The notes beneath the pieces are model-generated. The model saw nothing but the letters and a program-made list of their open reading frames with translations. It searched no databases and was not told the origin of the DNA. From NCBI GenBank assembly GCA_004802705.1, contig SGPL01000072.1:7682-71681 (forward strand): DNA of 64,000 nt. The letters are read 5' to 3'. Within the stretch, counting starts at the first letter, position 1. The number at the start of each line of letters is the position of its first letter. This document shows positions 35,193-47,667 of the stretch, in pieces. Source of the stretch: Bondarzewia mesenterica. Taxonomy: Eukaryota > Basidiomycota > Agaricomycetes > Russulales > Bondarzewiaceae. The position numbers and the translations under genes are program-made.

Positions 35193-38100
35193 TCAGTGCG
35201 ATGTGGCCGCCACACCCGCGTACTTGCTCCAAAACTCTGCGGACGACTCGGCGTCCGGGTCTGAAAGCGACGCCGGGAGCGGCGGTGCGCGGTATGGCGA
35301 CTGGCGCGGTGGTTCCGGGAGTGGGTTCGTGAATGCACGACGAGGTGGCGATGACTCTGGTGAAGAAATGGAAGGGATCATGGAGATGTCGGGGTAAGAC
35401 CGTATGCCATTAGGATATATATACGAAGATGAAGACGAAGTTTGAGGAACTGAATCATAAATGATGGGGGGTGGGGGGATGGCGATGGTGGTGTAAGGTT
35501 GAGACGACGACTGTGGGCCATGGAAGGGTGATTGGAGCTTGAACGATGTATGGCTAGACCCGTAGGCGCCTCCGCTCAACGTGCTCGCGCGCTGCAACTC
35601 GCCATTGACACTTGCGCTTGAGCGTTCGCCGCCTATCGACTGAGCGTAAACGAGCTGAGGTCCTTCCAGCCCGTACGCCATACTGCGCCCCTTGAACAAA
35701 CGGTCCATCTCCCAGACCTCACGGGCTCGTACAGCGTTAAGGTCAGCCACAGATGGAACCTCAGAAGTCGGACGTGCGGATGCGGATGGTCGACGTTCCA
35801 GATGTTCACGGTTGACGGGCTTGCTCGACACAGAGTCTAAAGTGTTACTGCGACGTTTCCGCTCCTTGATCCTGCCAGTTCCGCTCGCTCGATCTGCGCT
35901 ATCGGGGCGGCTGGAGCTGGCCTTCAGACGAGCTTCGTCAGAATCAATGCAGTGTCCAGTATCAAGCGCATATCATAAAACATACCTGATTGGTAGCTTC
36001 TGCCTTTCCCTGTTGCCGTAACTCCCTCTGACTGCTGCTCCGCCGCCTCGACTCTGAGCCCTTGATCGACTTGCTCTTCTTTGGCGACTCCGTGTCCTCA
36101 ACCACCTGCCACTGTTCCCCTTGAACCACGAAACTCTCGCCCGTGGACTGAACGTTTCCCGTCGAGGGGCTTCGCATCAGTCTGAACGTCTCTGTCTCTC
36201 TCTTGACCGAACTAGAAGACTTCTTATGCCGACTGTTCTTCTTCGTCGGAGAAGAGTCCCGCGAGGAAGAGTGGACGCCGTTGGTCGTCGAGTGCAAAGT
36301 CGGGACAGGTGACGTCACAGTTGAAAAAATGGGCGTCGGCGCAATCGGACCAGATGATAGCACGTAAGGAGAAGGGACGTGAAGTACTTGGGTGGGAAGA
36401 AGGTGTGGAGTGGGAGGGTTTGCGATCATTGACGCCTTTGACAAGGGCGAGTCGTCCGTGTATGACGCAGACCTGTCGCTGTTTACCGGGGCAGGCAAGG
36501 GCGAGTCGTTGGGAACCGGGGTCGGGGGAAGGGAATGGTCATTTACCAGGTTTGTCGCTTGTAGATGAGCAGGGATGGCCGTATGGGCAGGCGCTGGGGG
36601 CTGTTGATGAGTATGCACCGTTGTGGATGACGAAGGCTCTGCAGAAGGCAAGGAGGTGCTTGGCGTGAGTTGGGTAGGCGATTCGACAATTGTGCGAGTA
36701 TGCGAAGCCGTCGCGGGGTCTATGATGGGATGGGTCCCCTCAAATGTTCGAAGTTTCGACTGAAGTGTTCCAGACGCGACGGCATCTGGAAGGAAAGAGA
36801 GGTTGCGTGGCGCGGGCGAACTCTCGACCGAGCCTGCTGCGTCAGGATTAGCAATAGTCAACTTGCCAATGGAGAACGGAGTCTCTACAGAACTGTACGA
36901 TATCCTTTCGCCAGCTTCGCGCTCTGCCAACGAAGGTGGCGTTAGCGCAGAATCCGGGCCCTTGACGGCTTCCGTATCAAGAGACGGAGGAGGGACGCGC
37001 TTACTCGCGTCCGTGCTTTGCCGCGGATGCATCGAAGGCTTCTCGGGCGATGGGACCCTAGGTTCCGCAGACTGAGTTGAAGCCTTGTCCTTATCCAGAG
37101 TCTCAACGCTCGGACGAATGCTGACATTCTGCCAACTATCAGAGCCGGACTCTCTGCTATGCGCCCGAGTCCCTCTCCGCATGACACTGAATCTCCTGGC
37201 AAACCGTCCCAACACGCTACCACGTTTCTCCTTTTTCTCCGTCATATGGATGGGCGAAGTCGAGGTGATTGAAACGGATGCGCGGGCGGAGGATGCCGAC
37301 AAAGAGGAAGCATTGAGCTTTGATAACTTTCTACCGACCGATGTGGATCCGTCGGCTGCTAACAGGTTCGGGTCGACAGGTGTCGCAGGCGCAGAGGCGG
37401 ACTTCGCGTGGTTATCTGTTTCGTGGGGGGAGCCATCGAAGACGCCGCGGAGGCCATGCTTTCGGTGTTTCGAGTGTTTTCGGGTCGTTGAAGAGTCTTC
37501 CGGGTCAGGTGGCTGTAAGTGTAGCGCAGAAGTGGACTGAGATAAAGGTGAAGGAGTGACGATTTTGTGTCGTTGTCCGCCAGTAAGGCTAGACATGCGA
37601 GAACGTGATCCCATTCGGCCCTGCTAGAATCAATAGGTCAATAAAATCCCGAGTAAGAGTAACACAATGCAGACCTCGAGACCTTCCGGAGAGACCTTCT
37701 CCGCATTCAGCCCACCCACATCGTACGGCGATTGGTGATGCCAGTTCGTCCCCCATGGATCAGACACATCGAGCAAGTCCACGTTGTCATGGGCCGCATT
37801 TGAGAGCTTTCGCGTCCGTTTGCCAGCAGGTTCCTGGATCTGGATACGGCTTTGTGATGAACTGGGAGTGGGAAGGGGAGAACCTGATGGTGATCGACTT
37901 GGTGCTGGCATCCAACCCGGCTCTTGAGCTGATTCGGCAGCCATAGGAGGGAAAGCGGGAGAAAAGACTGAAGGCGGGCGGTTCGAGGAAGGAGGATATA
38001 GATGGTGGTTCTTGTAAGAACGTGGGCCGCCCGGGTTGTGAATAGGGTATCGTGCCCGGAACTGATGAGCGGAAGCAGACATGACCTCGCCCTCCTTGTT

Positions 38101-38556
38101 GTACCATGATGGCAACTGGTCCAATGCATCAGGGATGATTGAGCGAGCAATTAGAGGAGTGAACGTGTCCGTAGAGCCATTGGCATTCGTGAAAAGAGTG
38201 TCAGTCTCTGGGTCGCGGGACTTGTCGCTCTGAGAGCGGGAGGAGCGGACGGACTTGGCTCCAGAACCGGGAGCAGTGGGGTGAGGCACAGTGCTGGCTC
38301 GTTTGGTGGGCTTTCTGAACAAGGACCTGCGTTTTGACCTGGACGACTTTGTCGGCGAGTAGTCTTGAGAGTCCATGTTCAGAGAGCCAGCATCTGGCGG
38401 AGTGGAGGAAGTGTAGGAGGAACCGCCCTGAGACTGGACAGAAACGGTTGAGTTTCAATCTCGCGTAATTGCACTGGCAACGTGGGCTTGTTGACACCAG
38501 ACACTCACCTCCTCAAACGGCTCAAGGCCGAAGATTTGTTCTCTCCACGTCGACAT
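35193..38556 (-). CDS. Large disordered Ser/Thr/Pro-rich protein, unknown function
   Basis: Four exons, 38556-38509, 38433-37675, 37623-35986 and 35921-35193, all phase 0, give 1,057 residues. The 16-residue first exon, MSTWREQIFGLEPFEE, is the most protein-like ordered segment; the rest is Ser/Thr/Pro/Lys-rich with basic patches such as SRSKRRSLFRKPTKRAS, KRGSVLGRFARRFSVMRRGT and SIKGSESRRRSSSQREL. The second of these looks amphipathic and basic and might bind membrane. Near the C-terminus, ARPTSEVPSVADLNAVRARE and VWEMDRLFKGRSMAYG form a likely helix. Many SP/TP sites suggest heavy phosphorylation. I do not recognise the family. Confidence 0.8.
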
Positions 38557-39494
38557 TGTTCAGCTCGAGGAGAAGGACCGTAGCATCAGCTGTGGCCGCT
38601 CTGAAAGCCACTGTCGCAGCGTTTGCAATCGTTCATCGAGAACGTCACCACGCTACATATATATCCGCGCCGCAACCTCTTCCCCCTATTTAGCTGCATT
38701 TCGCTTGCCCAGGCCTCCTCGTCGTCCGAGGCCCGCTCGACCTTTTGTCTTTGTCTTCAGCTTCAGCTCTTGTCATAGTGTCCGCTTGACACCTGTTTCT
38801 GTTTCCGCTCTTGAGCAGTCCACGCACTACCCAAGACTACCAACGCCTCGCCCGCGCCTCACACCAGCTTTCACTGTGTCACAACTTCCATACCTGTCGC
38901 TGCAATGGTCCATCTAGCTCCATCTCCGGCTCTCCGCAAACCCCTGCGTGCACGCTCCGCTGGCGCCCTGACGATGGTTTATAATGGAGTACGCAGCATC
39001 GTGGCGCCCCGGCCGCCGTTGCTTCCGAAATGCCAACCGACATGTGGGCTCTGTTTTTCTCACATCGGCTGTGTGCGACTTGGGGGGGCAACATCAGATG
39101 TGATGGAATATTCAAGGCATCCTAGCTTTCGGGCTTGCGTTCACTCTTGTCCGATCGAGGTCTGCTAAGGAGACTGATGAGCAAGCGGAAAGTTATGGCT
39201 GTTCGTGCGAAATGCTGAGCGCCGAGCGCTGATATTTAGATCTGAGCAGTGTACATGATGGGTGTTTTGTCTAGTCTTCACAACACCATCAATCATGTCT
39301 ACATATGTATCTCATTCTCTCGTGTTCATGAAGTAGTCTACCGTCGATTCACAGTAATCTAATCTTATCTTCGAAGATCTAAGTGAGATCTGCTAAAAGT
39401 CCTCGAGCAAATCTTCAGACAACACTCAATCTAGTACTGACTTGTACATACTGCCCTCCATTACTCCCCGCAGCTCCTACTCATTAGAGGATCG
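38557..39494. promoter_or_regulatory. Divergent promoter region upstream of ADE5,7
   Basis: About 940 bp between divergent starts at 38556 (minus) and 39495 (plus). The part nearest 38557-38900 is pyrimidine-rich, as fungal promoters often are. Open frames here lack conserved content. Promoter role is inferred from orientation. Confidence 0.5.
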
Positions 39495-42427
39495 ATGTCC
39501 CTGCGAATCCTCGTCCTTGGCAGCGGTGGCCGCGAGCATGCCCTAGCCTGGAAGCTCGCCCAGTCCGATCTCGTTCAGCACATCTTCGTCTGCCCCGGAA
39601 ATGGCGGCACGAGCTCTGGCACGAAAATCACCAATGTCGCCGATGTGTCTCCCGCCGACTTTCCTGCGTTAGTCCGATGGGCAGTCGCGAACGAGGTATG
39701 TCCTTTTTTTTTTCCTGTCCGTGTAAAGGTTGAGTGCAGGTTCACCCGGGTTTTTCTCCAGATTAATCTCGTGCTACCCGGGCCAGAGCAGCCATTGGTA
39801 GATGGTGTAGAGACATTCTTCCGCAAAGGTTCGTCCAAATCGTTTTGAGTACAGTCTGAAGTGTCCCCCGACGCTCGCCGCACAGTTGGCATCCCGGTGT
39901 TCGGGCCCAGTGCCCTCGCAGCCCGGATGGAAGGATCGAAAGCGTTTTCTAAAGACTTCATGGCCCGCCACTCCATCCCGACCGCCGCGTACCGCGTATT
40001 CAAGTCGTCACAAATAAAAGAGGCAATCGAGTACGTGCGCACTTGCGGTCACAAAGTCGTGTTGAAGGCGAGCGGCCTGGCTGGGGGCAAGGGCGTGCTC
40101 ATTCCGGAAAGCGTGGGCGAAGCCATAGCCGGTTTGGAGGAAATCATGGTCGCGAATGTCTTTGGCTCGGCAGGTGCGCCATCGACACTTTCTCGGCGAG
40201 AAATTTCTGGTTGGATCGGAACCTGATTGTATGCAGGCGACGAGGTGTTGGTCGAGGAATTGCTCACCGGCCCCGAGTTGTCCGTGCTCGCATTCTCGGA
40301 CGGATACACCATCGTACCTCTTCCCGCTGCTCAGGACCACAAACGTATTGGCGAGGGTGATACAGGTCCGAATACGGGCGGCATGGGTGTCTACGCGCCC
40401 GCACCCGTCGCGACGCCGGCTGTCATGGAGCAAATCGTAAAAGAGACTCTCAAGCCGACAATAGACGGCATGCGACGAGATGGTACTTCCTTTCCCTCTC
40501 CATATGCGTCCATAAGTATGCGTTTCCGACCTTGCGCGATGTGCTTCAGGCTTCCCTTTCGTCGGCATGCTCTTCACGGGTTTCATGCTCACAGAATCAG
40601 GCCCAAAGGTCCTCGAATACAACGTCCGCTTTGGTGACCCCGAGACAGAGGCGCTTATGCTCCTCCTCGACGACAATACTGATTTAGCGGCTACAATTTT
40701 AGTGCGTGCCCTCTCCTGCCTTTTCACTCAAATATATATCTTTTCCTGCTCATTAATGGGATTCTAGTCTTGCGTAGAACATCGTTTAGATGCTGTAGAG
40801 ATCAAAACTCGTCCTGGATTCGCTGTTTCTGTAATTATAGCTTCTGCAGGCTATCCTGGCAGTTATGCAAAGGGAAAGAATATCTCAATAGCGGAGGCCC
40901 CTTCTAGTGCGTTATTCGTTGTCAACTTTTTCTTTCCCTTTGGCACAAGTATGTACAAGGGTATCAACTGATGCACTGTACATATCAGACGTGGTGGTTT
41001 TCCACTCGGGGACGACAAAAGTGGACAACGTCGTGAAAACTTCCGGCGGACGCGTGATCGCCGTCGCCGCATATGCTCCCACTTTGCGTGAGGCATTGGA
41101 CGCCGTCTACGCCGGCGTCGACAAGGTTAATTTTGAGGGAAAGACGTATCGTCAGGATATTGCTCACAGGCAAATCAGTCTCTTTTTCTTTTTACAATCG
41201 CTTCTATCTCACTATGCAATTTTAGAGCTTTAAAAACCGACAGAAATTCTTACGGCCTGACATACGCTCAAGCAGGCGTGTCCGTGGATGCAGGCAATTC
41301 GCTCGTAGAAGCCATTAAGCCATATGTACGGGCAACCCGCCGGTCGGGCGCGGACGCTGAGATCGGCGGGTTTGGCGGCGTGTTCGATCTCAAGGCGACT
41401 GGGTATAAAGATCCAGTGCTCGTGAGCGGTACTGATGGCGTCGGTACGAAGCTACGGGTCGCCGTCGATGCGGACATCCATGATACTGTCGGTACGTGCC
41501 TCGGAGCGCAAACGTGCGACGCCTTCGGTACTCAACTTTTTCCTCCGTTAGGCATCGACCTCGTCGCAATGTCCGTGAATGACCTTATCGTGCAAGGCGC
41601 GGAACCCCTGTATTTCTTGGATTATTATGGGTGCAGCAAACTCGAAGTCCCTGTCGCCTCACAGGTGATCAAGGGCATCGCGGTCGGTTGTCAGCGAGCA
41701 GGGTGTGCTTTGATCGGCGGTGAGACCGCAGAGATGCCAGGGATGTACCAGCCGGGTGAGCACCTCGATCACACATCAACCCAACAAAGTAAAATGATCA
41801 TTGACGGCTCATTCATTCGTAAGGCGACTACGATCTCGCCGGTTTCGCGGTGGGCGCCGTGGAGCGCGCGCAGATTCTTCCGCGCCCCGACATCGCCGTT
41901 GGCGACATCCTGCTCGGCATCGCCTCCTCAGGGCTGCACTCGAACGGCTTCTCTCTCGTCCGCAAGGTCGTCTCGCTTTCCGGATTTACCTACGCATCGC
42001 CTTGTCCATGGGATCCAGAGACGACGCTCGGCCGCGCGCTTCTCGAGCCGACCAAAATATACATCCAGGCGCTCCTCCCCGCGGTCAAGGCCGGTCTCCT
42101 CAAGGGCATGTCGCACATCACCGGCGGCGGCTTCGTCGAGAACATCCCTCGTGTACTTCCAAAGGGCCTCGGATGCTATGTGGACGCGTCAGCGTGGGAG
42201 CTCCGCCCGTGTTCAAGTTCCTGCTCAAGCAGGGCAGGATTGCGCCCCTGGAGATGGCGCGGACGTTCAACAACGGCATCGGGATGGTGCTCGTGGTCGC
42301 ACCTTCCGAGGTCGACGCTGTCATCAAGTCCCTGGCAGACGTAGGAGAACCAAAAGTATATAAAATCGGGCAGATTACTGACAAAGCAGGCGTGGAGATG
42401 AGGAATCTGGATGGGTGGACAGCGTAG
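39495..42427 (+). CDS. ADE5,7: Bifunctional GAR synthetase / AIR synthetase, with apparent frameshift
   Basis: Catalyses two steps of de novo purine synthesis: phosphoribosylamine plus glycine to GAR (EC 6.3.4.13) and FGAM to AIR (EC 6.3.3.1). GARS half: [84 protein letters not shown] half: [113 protein letters not shown]. Ten exons; the junction 41169/41226 uses a GC donor. At about 42201-42209 the frame shifts between DASAWEL and [10 protein letters not shown] inside one exon: one C appears to be missing. An essential gene makes an assembly error likelier than a pseudogene. Confidence 0.93.
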
Positions 42428-43097
42428 ATACATTCCCGCCGTACAAAAACTGCACAATGATATTGCGCTACCATCCGTATAAGTATCGATGTGCGATATT
42501 ACTGATTTGGTCAACGTCAGAAGACCATGGGGAAGCACGGAGATTGTTCTTTTGGGAGGGGGTGATATGATGAGAAGCATGGTGACAGTGGGGAAAAAGA
42601 AAAGCACAGATGGCTGCCACAGGCACATACCATACGAAAGCCGAGACACAAGAAACTAATAGTAAGCGTAGATAGCCTTTATGTGCACGGACCAGGACAG
42701 GATAGACAAGAGAGTAGAGAGTGTGGATCTAAAGAAGCACATAACAACAGAGATGCACAGTGAGAGATGAACGACCTTGATGCTGGGGGACGGATCTGTG
42801 GGTCCGTGACATGCTGGAGATTGGTTTATCGGGGTGTACGACGCACAGACGGAAAAGGGGATTGGAAAAGGGGCAAGGAGAAGGAAACAGTGAGAAATGA
42901 GGTCAAAGATATGAAAATATGTGTGCCGAGGGGCAAGTCAAAACAAATATAAAGATGTCTGAAAGAAAAATAGAATCGCGATACCCAAGTGAAAAGCACA
43001 AGCAAAGGGGAAGCCTACACGAAGCGCGGGAGAAATATGAATGTCGAAGAATGAGAAAGATCAAGCGAAAGAAGAAAGGGCAGGCTGGCTAGCCATT
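42428..43097. other. Convergent 3' intergenic region
   Basis: About 670 bp, purine-rich on the plus strand (many GAAAG and AAGAA), consistent with the 3' UTR of the minus-strand CCCH gene. No gene seen. Confidence 0.6.
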
Positions 43098-45284
43098 TTA
43101 CGCCGAAACAGTAATTTCCTTGGAAGCATCCGGTGCCCCGTTGGCAACCGCGGCGAACGAAACGGGAAGTTTGTTCACGGTGCGATCCTGGTGAACCACA
43201 GGGGCTGCAGCGGCGGCCTCAGAAGCCGGTTTTGACACCTATGACAATAATGTCAATCGGGTCACCGACGTAGTAACATAATATCTTTATACCTGCTGAG
43301 GCTGGGCTGCGCGGAAGGAATCCGGAGTCTGGCTGCGCGACGAAGAGTCCTTCGTACTGTCCTTGCGCGCAGGCGGAGGAGCCTGCAAGACCTGGGCAGC
43401 GGTGGGCCCATTGACATGCCCGTTGAACGCAGGGCTTCGTGACGGAGGAGTCGTCGACCCTCCAAGAACGGGGAATTCATCGGCGTTAGGCACACGTTGT
43501 TTTGGAATCGATGGCCTGGAAGGGCGAGGTCCATTCACAGCGTGGTTGAACTGTTTCGGGCCGCTCGGTGTGCGCACGCGGCTCGCGGCCGCCTCAGCAG
43601 CGCCACCAATGTTCTCCTGAGGGGGAGCATTGTCCTTGAACTGCAAGTCAGCGGTGTCTGCATATAGATTTGAAAGAAAAGTTACTTACATCATTAACGT
43701 TCATCGCAGCGAGTTGTTCCTCAATTGGAGCGATACCATTGCTATTGGCATTGCCGTTTACAAATGGCGGGGGACGAAACCGGCCGCCCCGGCCTGCAAA
43801 ATTTGGCTGGTGAGGAGGAGCAGTGTCTGGCATGACATGCGGGAAACGGCATTCATCGCTAACGAAGAAAAAATATATGAGCGATGAAAAGGAGTCTCTA
43901 ACAAAGAAGCTACATACCCGTTCCTGCACCTTCCTGAGGGGAAGAAGAGGCAAGGTGGTTTGCGACCTCCGAAAGATTGTCGACGGAAGCTTCCCCTACG
44001 ATGATGCCCCATGCCATCGCGATGACCTCCGGGACCGAAACCCTCGGGTCCGTGGAAGGGTGCAGGCTTCTGCATACCATTCGTGTCTGAAATACCCCGC
44101 TGGGTAGGTTGCGCAGGATACTGACCAGAGTCACGACGAGGATCATAGTTGGACATAGGGTGGCTCGGAGGCTGATATACAGGCGACTGTGGGCCGCCAT
44201 TGACCGGGGGAAGAGAGGTTACGGGAAGCGGGACAGAGGTAGGTACTGGGTGGGGATAGGATGGCGATACTGGCGAGATCGCACCATACGGCACAGGCGC
44301 CTGGGCACCCGTTGGACTAAAGGGACCTTGGGCCGGAGACATGATCTCTGAGCCGGACCTAGCATGGACCATCGGAGGGGCGGAGTGAGGACCAGGCTGA
44401 GGTGACATCGGTGTTAGATGGAGAGGAGGCGGGATGCCATTAGGAGGCTGAAAGGACGGTGGGGGCATCGGATAGAAGTTAGGTGGGTAAGGATGGGGGT
44501 TCATAGGGTCGTAAGGAGCGGGGTACTGAGCGGGGGGAGGCATGGGTCCTTGATAATAAGGGCCCTGGGGGTGGGCAAACATGCAAGATGCGCCATATCG
44601 GCAAGCAGGGAAATACCTGCAAGGAATTAACCGCGCAATCTCAGGAGGGGGAAGGTTGGAGATGAGACCTCCCTGCGGGTGCTGGTCGTCCGCAGGTGGT
44701 GGGGGCGGAGGGTAGTAGGGAACAGCGCCGTCGGGAAGAGGCGGAACAGGCATGCCGGGATAGTACGCATAGGGACCAGGTGGTGGTATGTAGTAGCCCT
44801 TGGAGGGATCGACGTTAGGGTCGTGAGGGTAGACAGGCTGGGGATGGAAAGCCTCGGTGTTCGTTTTTGCGGAACCCGCTTCACGGAGAAGGTCAAGGAT
44901 GGCGGGGTCTGACGTGTACTGCTCGGGCACGCCTTGGCTCGACGCGTGGTTCGGGTCGGCACCTGGGAAAGGGACATAAAGATGATAACGATGTGCGTAT
45001 GGGAGTGGTGAGAGGAACTGCATACCTCTGTCGAGAAGAGCCTTGACCACGTCGTAGTGACTGTTTTTAACTGCTTCAATGAGCGGTGTTACCCCATCCT
45101 GATCTTGATGTAAAGACGTGTCAGCTAGGCTCGGCAGGGCTACATGGTTGCCCCTTTGGAAGAAATGACGATCAAGTGAAAACTGACCATTGATCTCGAC
45201 ATCGGCGGGCGCTGCCTGAGCCAAAAGTTCATTTACTTTTGCGAGGTCGCCCTCCGAGCTAGCCTTCCAAAGTTCAGAGACCAT
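43098..45284 (-). CDS. Ankyrin-repeat and CCCH zinc-finger protein
   Basis: Probable RNA-binding regulator. N-terminus MVSELWKASSEGDLAKVNEL and DQDGVTPLIEAVKNSHYDVV form one to two ankyrin repeats, followed by a long Pro/Tyr-rich linker (YYIPPPGPYAYYPGMPVPPL). Finger 1: CRYFPACRYGASCMFAH (C-x5-C-x5-C-x3-H). Finger 2: CLFFPSGRCRNGDECRFPH (C-x7-C-x5-C-x3-H), split by an intron between NG and DEC. Later PNADEFPVLGG resembles a short motif seen in fungal CCCH proteins, and the end is SKEITVSA. Five or six exons of about 55-nt introns; ATG 45284 begins the ankyrin region. RNA targets are unknown. Confidence 0.87.
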
Positions 45285-45649
45285 TTGCTCTTGAATGAAT
45301 AATTAGAGAGGCGGGAAAATGACCAGAAGGGAGGAGACCGAGATCAAGGAAGAAAATGGTGTGGAGAGAGGTGGAGGAAAAGAAGAGAAAGGGTAAGCAG
45401 GGTGAGGACGGAGGAGGTGAGTGCCAACCAGCCAATCCGCCACCGGTCTGCTCGAAAAATTGCCTGGGAAAGATCTCGATAGCAGATCAGACTCTTCGCT
45501 TTCACGTAAGTAATCCAGTCCTCCTCTCCCCGGAAATCTACGGGACGGCCCCCTTCCTTCCGCACGAATCACCTGAATTCAATCGAATCCAATTACTCGA
45601 ATATTGCATGTCTAACTACGGCGAGTCCGCTAGCTCAGTACACAACATT
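45285..45649. other. Short intergenic: CCCH gene upstream region
   Basis: About 365 bp between the CCCH start (minus) and the stop of the dehydrogenase gene (minus). Purine-rich on the plus strand from 45310 to 45420, which is a CT-rich tract in the direction of the CCCH gene and may be its promoter/5' UTR. Confidence 0.5.
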
Positions 45650-47337
45650 CTACGCCGTATCCAGTCCCAATTTTTTCATCAGATCTCGCACAGGCGCCCC
45701 TGCCTTCTCGGGCAAATCCAGCTCACGAATTGGCGGATGCTCCATCAAGTGGCGCGCGCGATCTTTCACATCCTTGCCTACAGAAAAGAGCGGTCAGCGT
45801 TTATGTCCCGCGGCAGCAAGTCATCTGCCGGCCTAACCTTCATACAGCACCTCGTACACCTGATATCGGCGTGAAGCCTCCGTCAGTCCGGCACACACAG
45901 AAATAATTACGTGCACATACCCCAATAGCGATGGGAGCGGGTATTCCGAGGTCATCTACAATCGCTTTCAATCCTTTGGCGGTTGAGACACCTTCGGCCA
46001 CGCTACCAAGCGTGCGGATGATCTCCTCCAGCGTCTCGCCTTTTCCAAGTCGGTAGCCAACTGTATAATTACGACTCGTGGGCGAGCTGCACGTCAAGAA
46101 CAGATCCCCAACCCCAGCCAAAGAGAGGAATGTCAGCGGATTAGCACCGTACGCCTGGCCAATCCTCGTCATCTCAGCCAACCCGCGAGTAATTAAACCT
46201 ATAACGTGTCAACGCGTCTGACGCTGACGCTGAATGAGAACACCACCGGACGTACTAGCACGCGTGTTGTTTTCGAAACCAAGTCCTGCGGCGATCCCTG
46301 TTGCAATGGCATACACGTTCTTCAACGCGCCCGCTAGCTCGACCCCGATAGGATCGCCGCCTGTGTAACTGGCATCGCTGTCAGTATACAGAAGATACGT
46401 ACTGCGCGGATGGGCAACGAACCAGCGAAACCATGGCTGATGGAATATTTGCGATGCCTTCTCCGCGTGTTCTGCAGACAGTGATGCTACAGAAACGGAA
46501 GTCGGTTGCCTTCTGACGACTGCACCTCACGTTAGAAAGGCGCCTCTGGATCCCGAAGCATGATATTCGTACTTTCTTTCGCGAAGGATGGCCCAGACTA
46601 GGGCAAGATCACGTTCCAGCAAGACGCAATAATAAAACGCGCGGTACCCGGGTGCTCACAATGAACGTTGCGACTCGTGCAATATCTTTTCCGCAGGTGT
46701 CGACGATGATCTCTAAGGTCAGTGCATTTGTGGCAATTTCGATACCCTTATTGACGAAGATGAGTAACGGCAAGTTCTGCTCGTTAAGACGCGGTCTCAA
46801 TTGCGTCAAGGTCGACCTGGATGAAACGCATCAGAGTCAAATAATTCGAACAGTTGGCGGAAACCGGTACCTTACACCGTCTGTGGGGATAGCAAACAAC
46901 AGTACATCGACCTGTTTGATCAACTCAGCATCAGGGAACTCAGGACCCAACGCTGTGATTTTGTGATCAAAATCATGGTCCTGGAGATATCGCGGGTTTC
47001 GATGATGCTTGTTGAAATATTCGACAACATCTGCCTCACGCGACCACATATAGACTTCGTGTTCCGAGTCTCCCAGATGGTCTGCAAGACAGCTGCCAAA
47101 GTTACCGGCACCAAAGACGAGGACTTTTGACTTGGGACACGGCGAGCGCGAGGGTGAAGGATACATGGTAAAACCGGATGGCTGGGTACGGCGGTGACGG
47201 GTGTATGCGCGAGTGGGGACGACGAAAGGTTGGGGCGGGAGATACGCGTTTGGAAATTTGGAGCGCAGGTGGGGGAGGGTGGCTGAGATGCGGTTCGCGT
47301 TGCCTTGGAGGGAGATGAACGTCCTCGCAGTCAGCAT
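45650..47337 (-). CDS. GpsA-type NAD(P)-dependent glycerol-3-phosphate dehydrogenase
   Basis: Reduces dihydroxyacetone phosphate to glycerol-3-phosphate. Seen: the nucleotide-binding VLVFGAGNFGSCLADHLG, MWSREADVVEYFNKHHRNPR, LLFAIPTD, LLIFVNKGIE, SGPSFAKE, GVELAGALKNVYAIATGIAA, GLGFENNTRAGLITRGLAEM, SLAGVGDLFLTCSSPTSRNY, and the end KKLGLDTA. The motifs resemble bacterial GpsA more than yeast GPD1. The first 57 residues before MYPSPSRSP are Arg/Ser-rich without acids (MLTARTFISLQGNANRISAT) and could be a mitochondrial presequence; a start at 47166 would remove it. About eight exons. Which cofactor it prefers and where it acts remain unproven. Confidence 0.9.
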
Positions 47338-47667
47338 AAGAAGGGCTCCTTCTTTTTCAGAAAGGCATCAGACGCAGAGAGAATTATTTCAACCTCGGTG
47401 ATTCTCAAGTGCTTTCTCGGTTTGCATCGGGAAGTGGGGAACCATGGGGTCACAGTGTGTCACGAATTTTCGTCACGTTCTGTAGTCTGTGACCAGTGCA
47501 GGTTGTTGTGCGTTCCCGTCAGTGCCTTGACCGGATTCAAGCCGACCAACTACGTCCTAGGACATACATCCCACACTCCTTCACCTCTTCAATAATTCTT
47601 CCTTCACACCTCTCGTCCTGGACGTATAACTACCACCTTACATATATCTTATCCCTATTTCTACAAT
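47338..47667. promoter_or_regulatory. Divergent promoter region, dehydrogenase / SED5
   Basis: 330 bp between divergent start codons at 47337 (minus) and 47668 (plus). CT-rich stretch at 47575-47660 just upstream of SED5. Promoter role inferred from orientation. Confidence 0.55.

Noticed and set aside
41200..42427. ADE5,7 as a pseudogene because of the frame break
   Set aside because: Every other motif and splice junction is intact, and a single missing C in a C-rich string is better explained as an assembly error.
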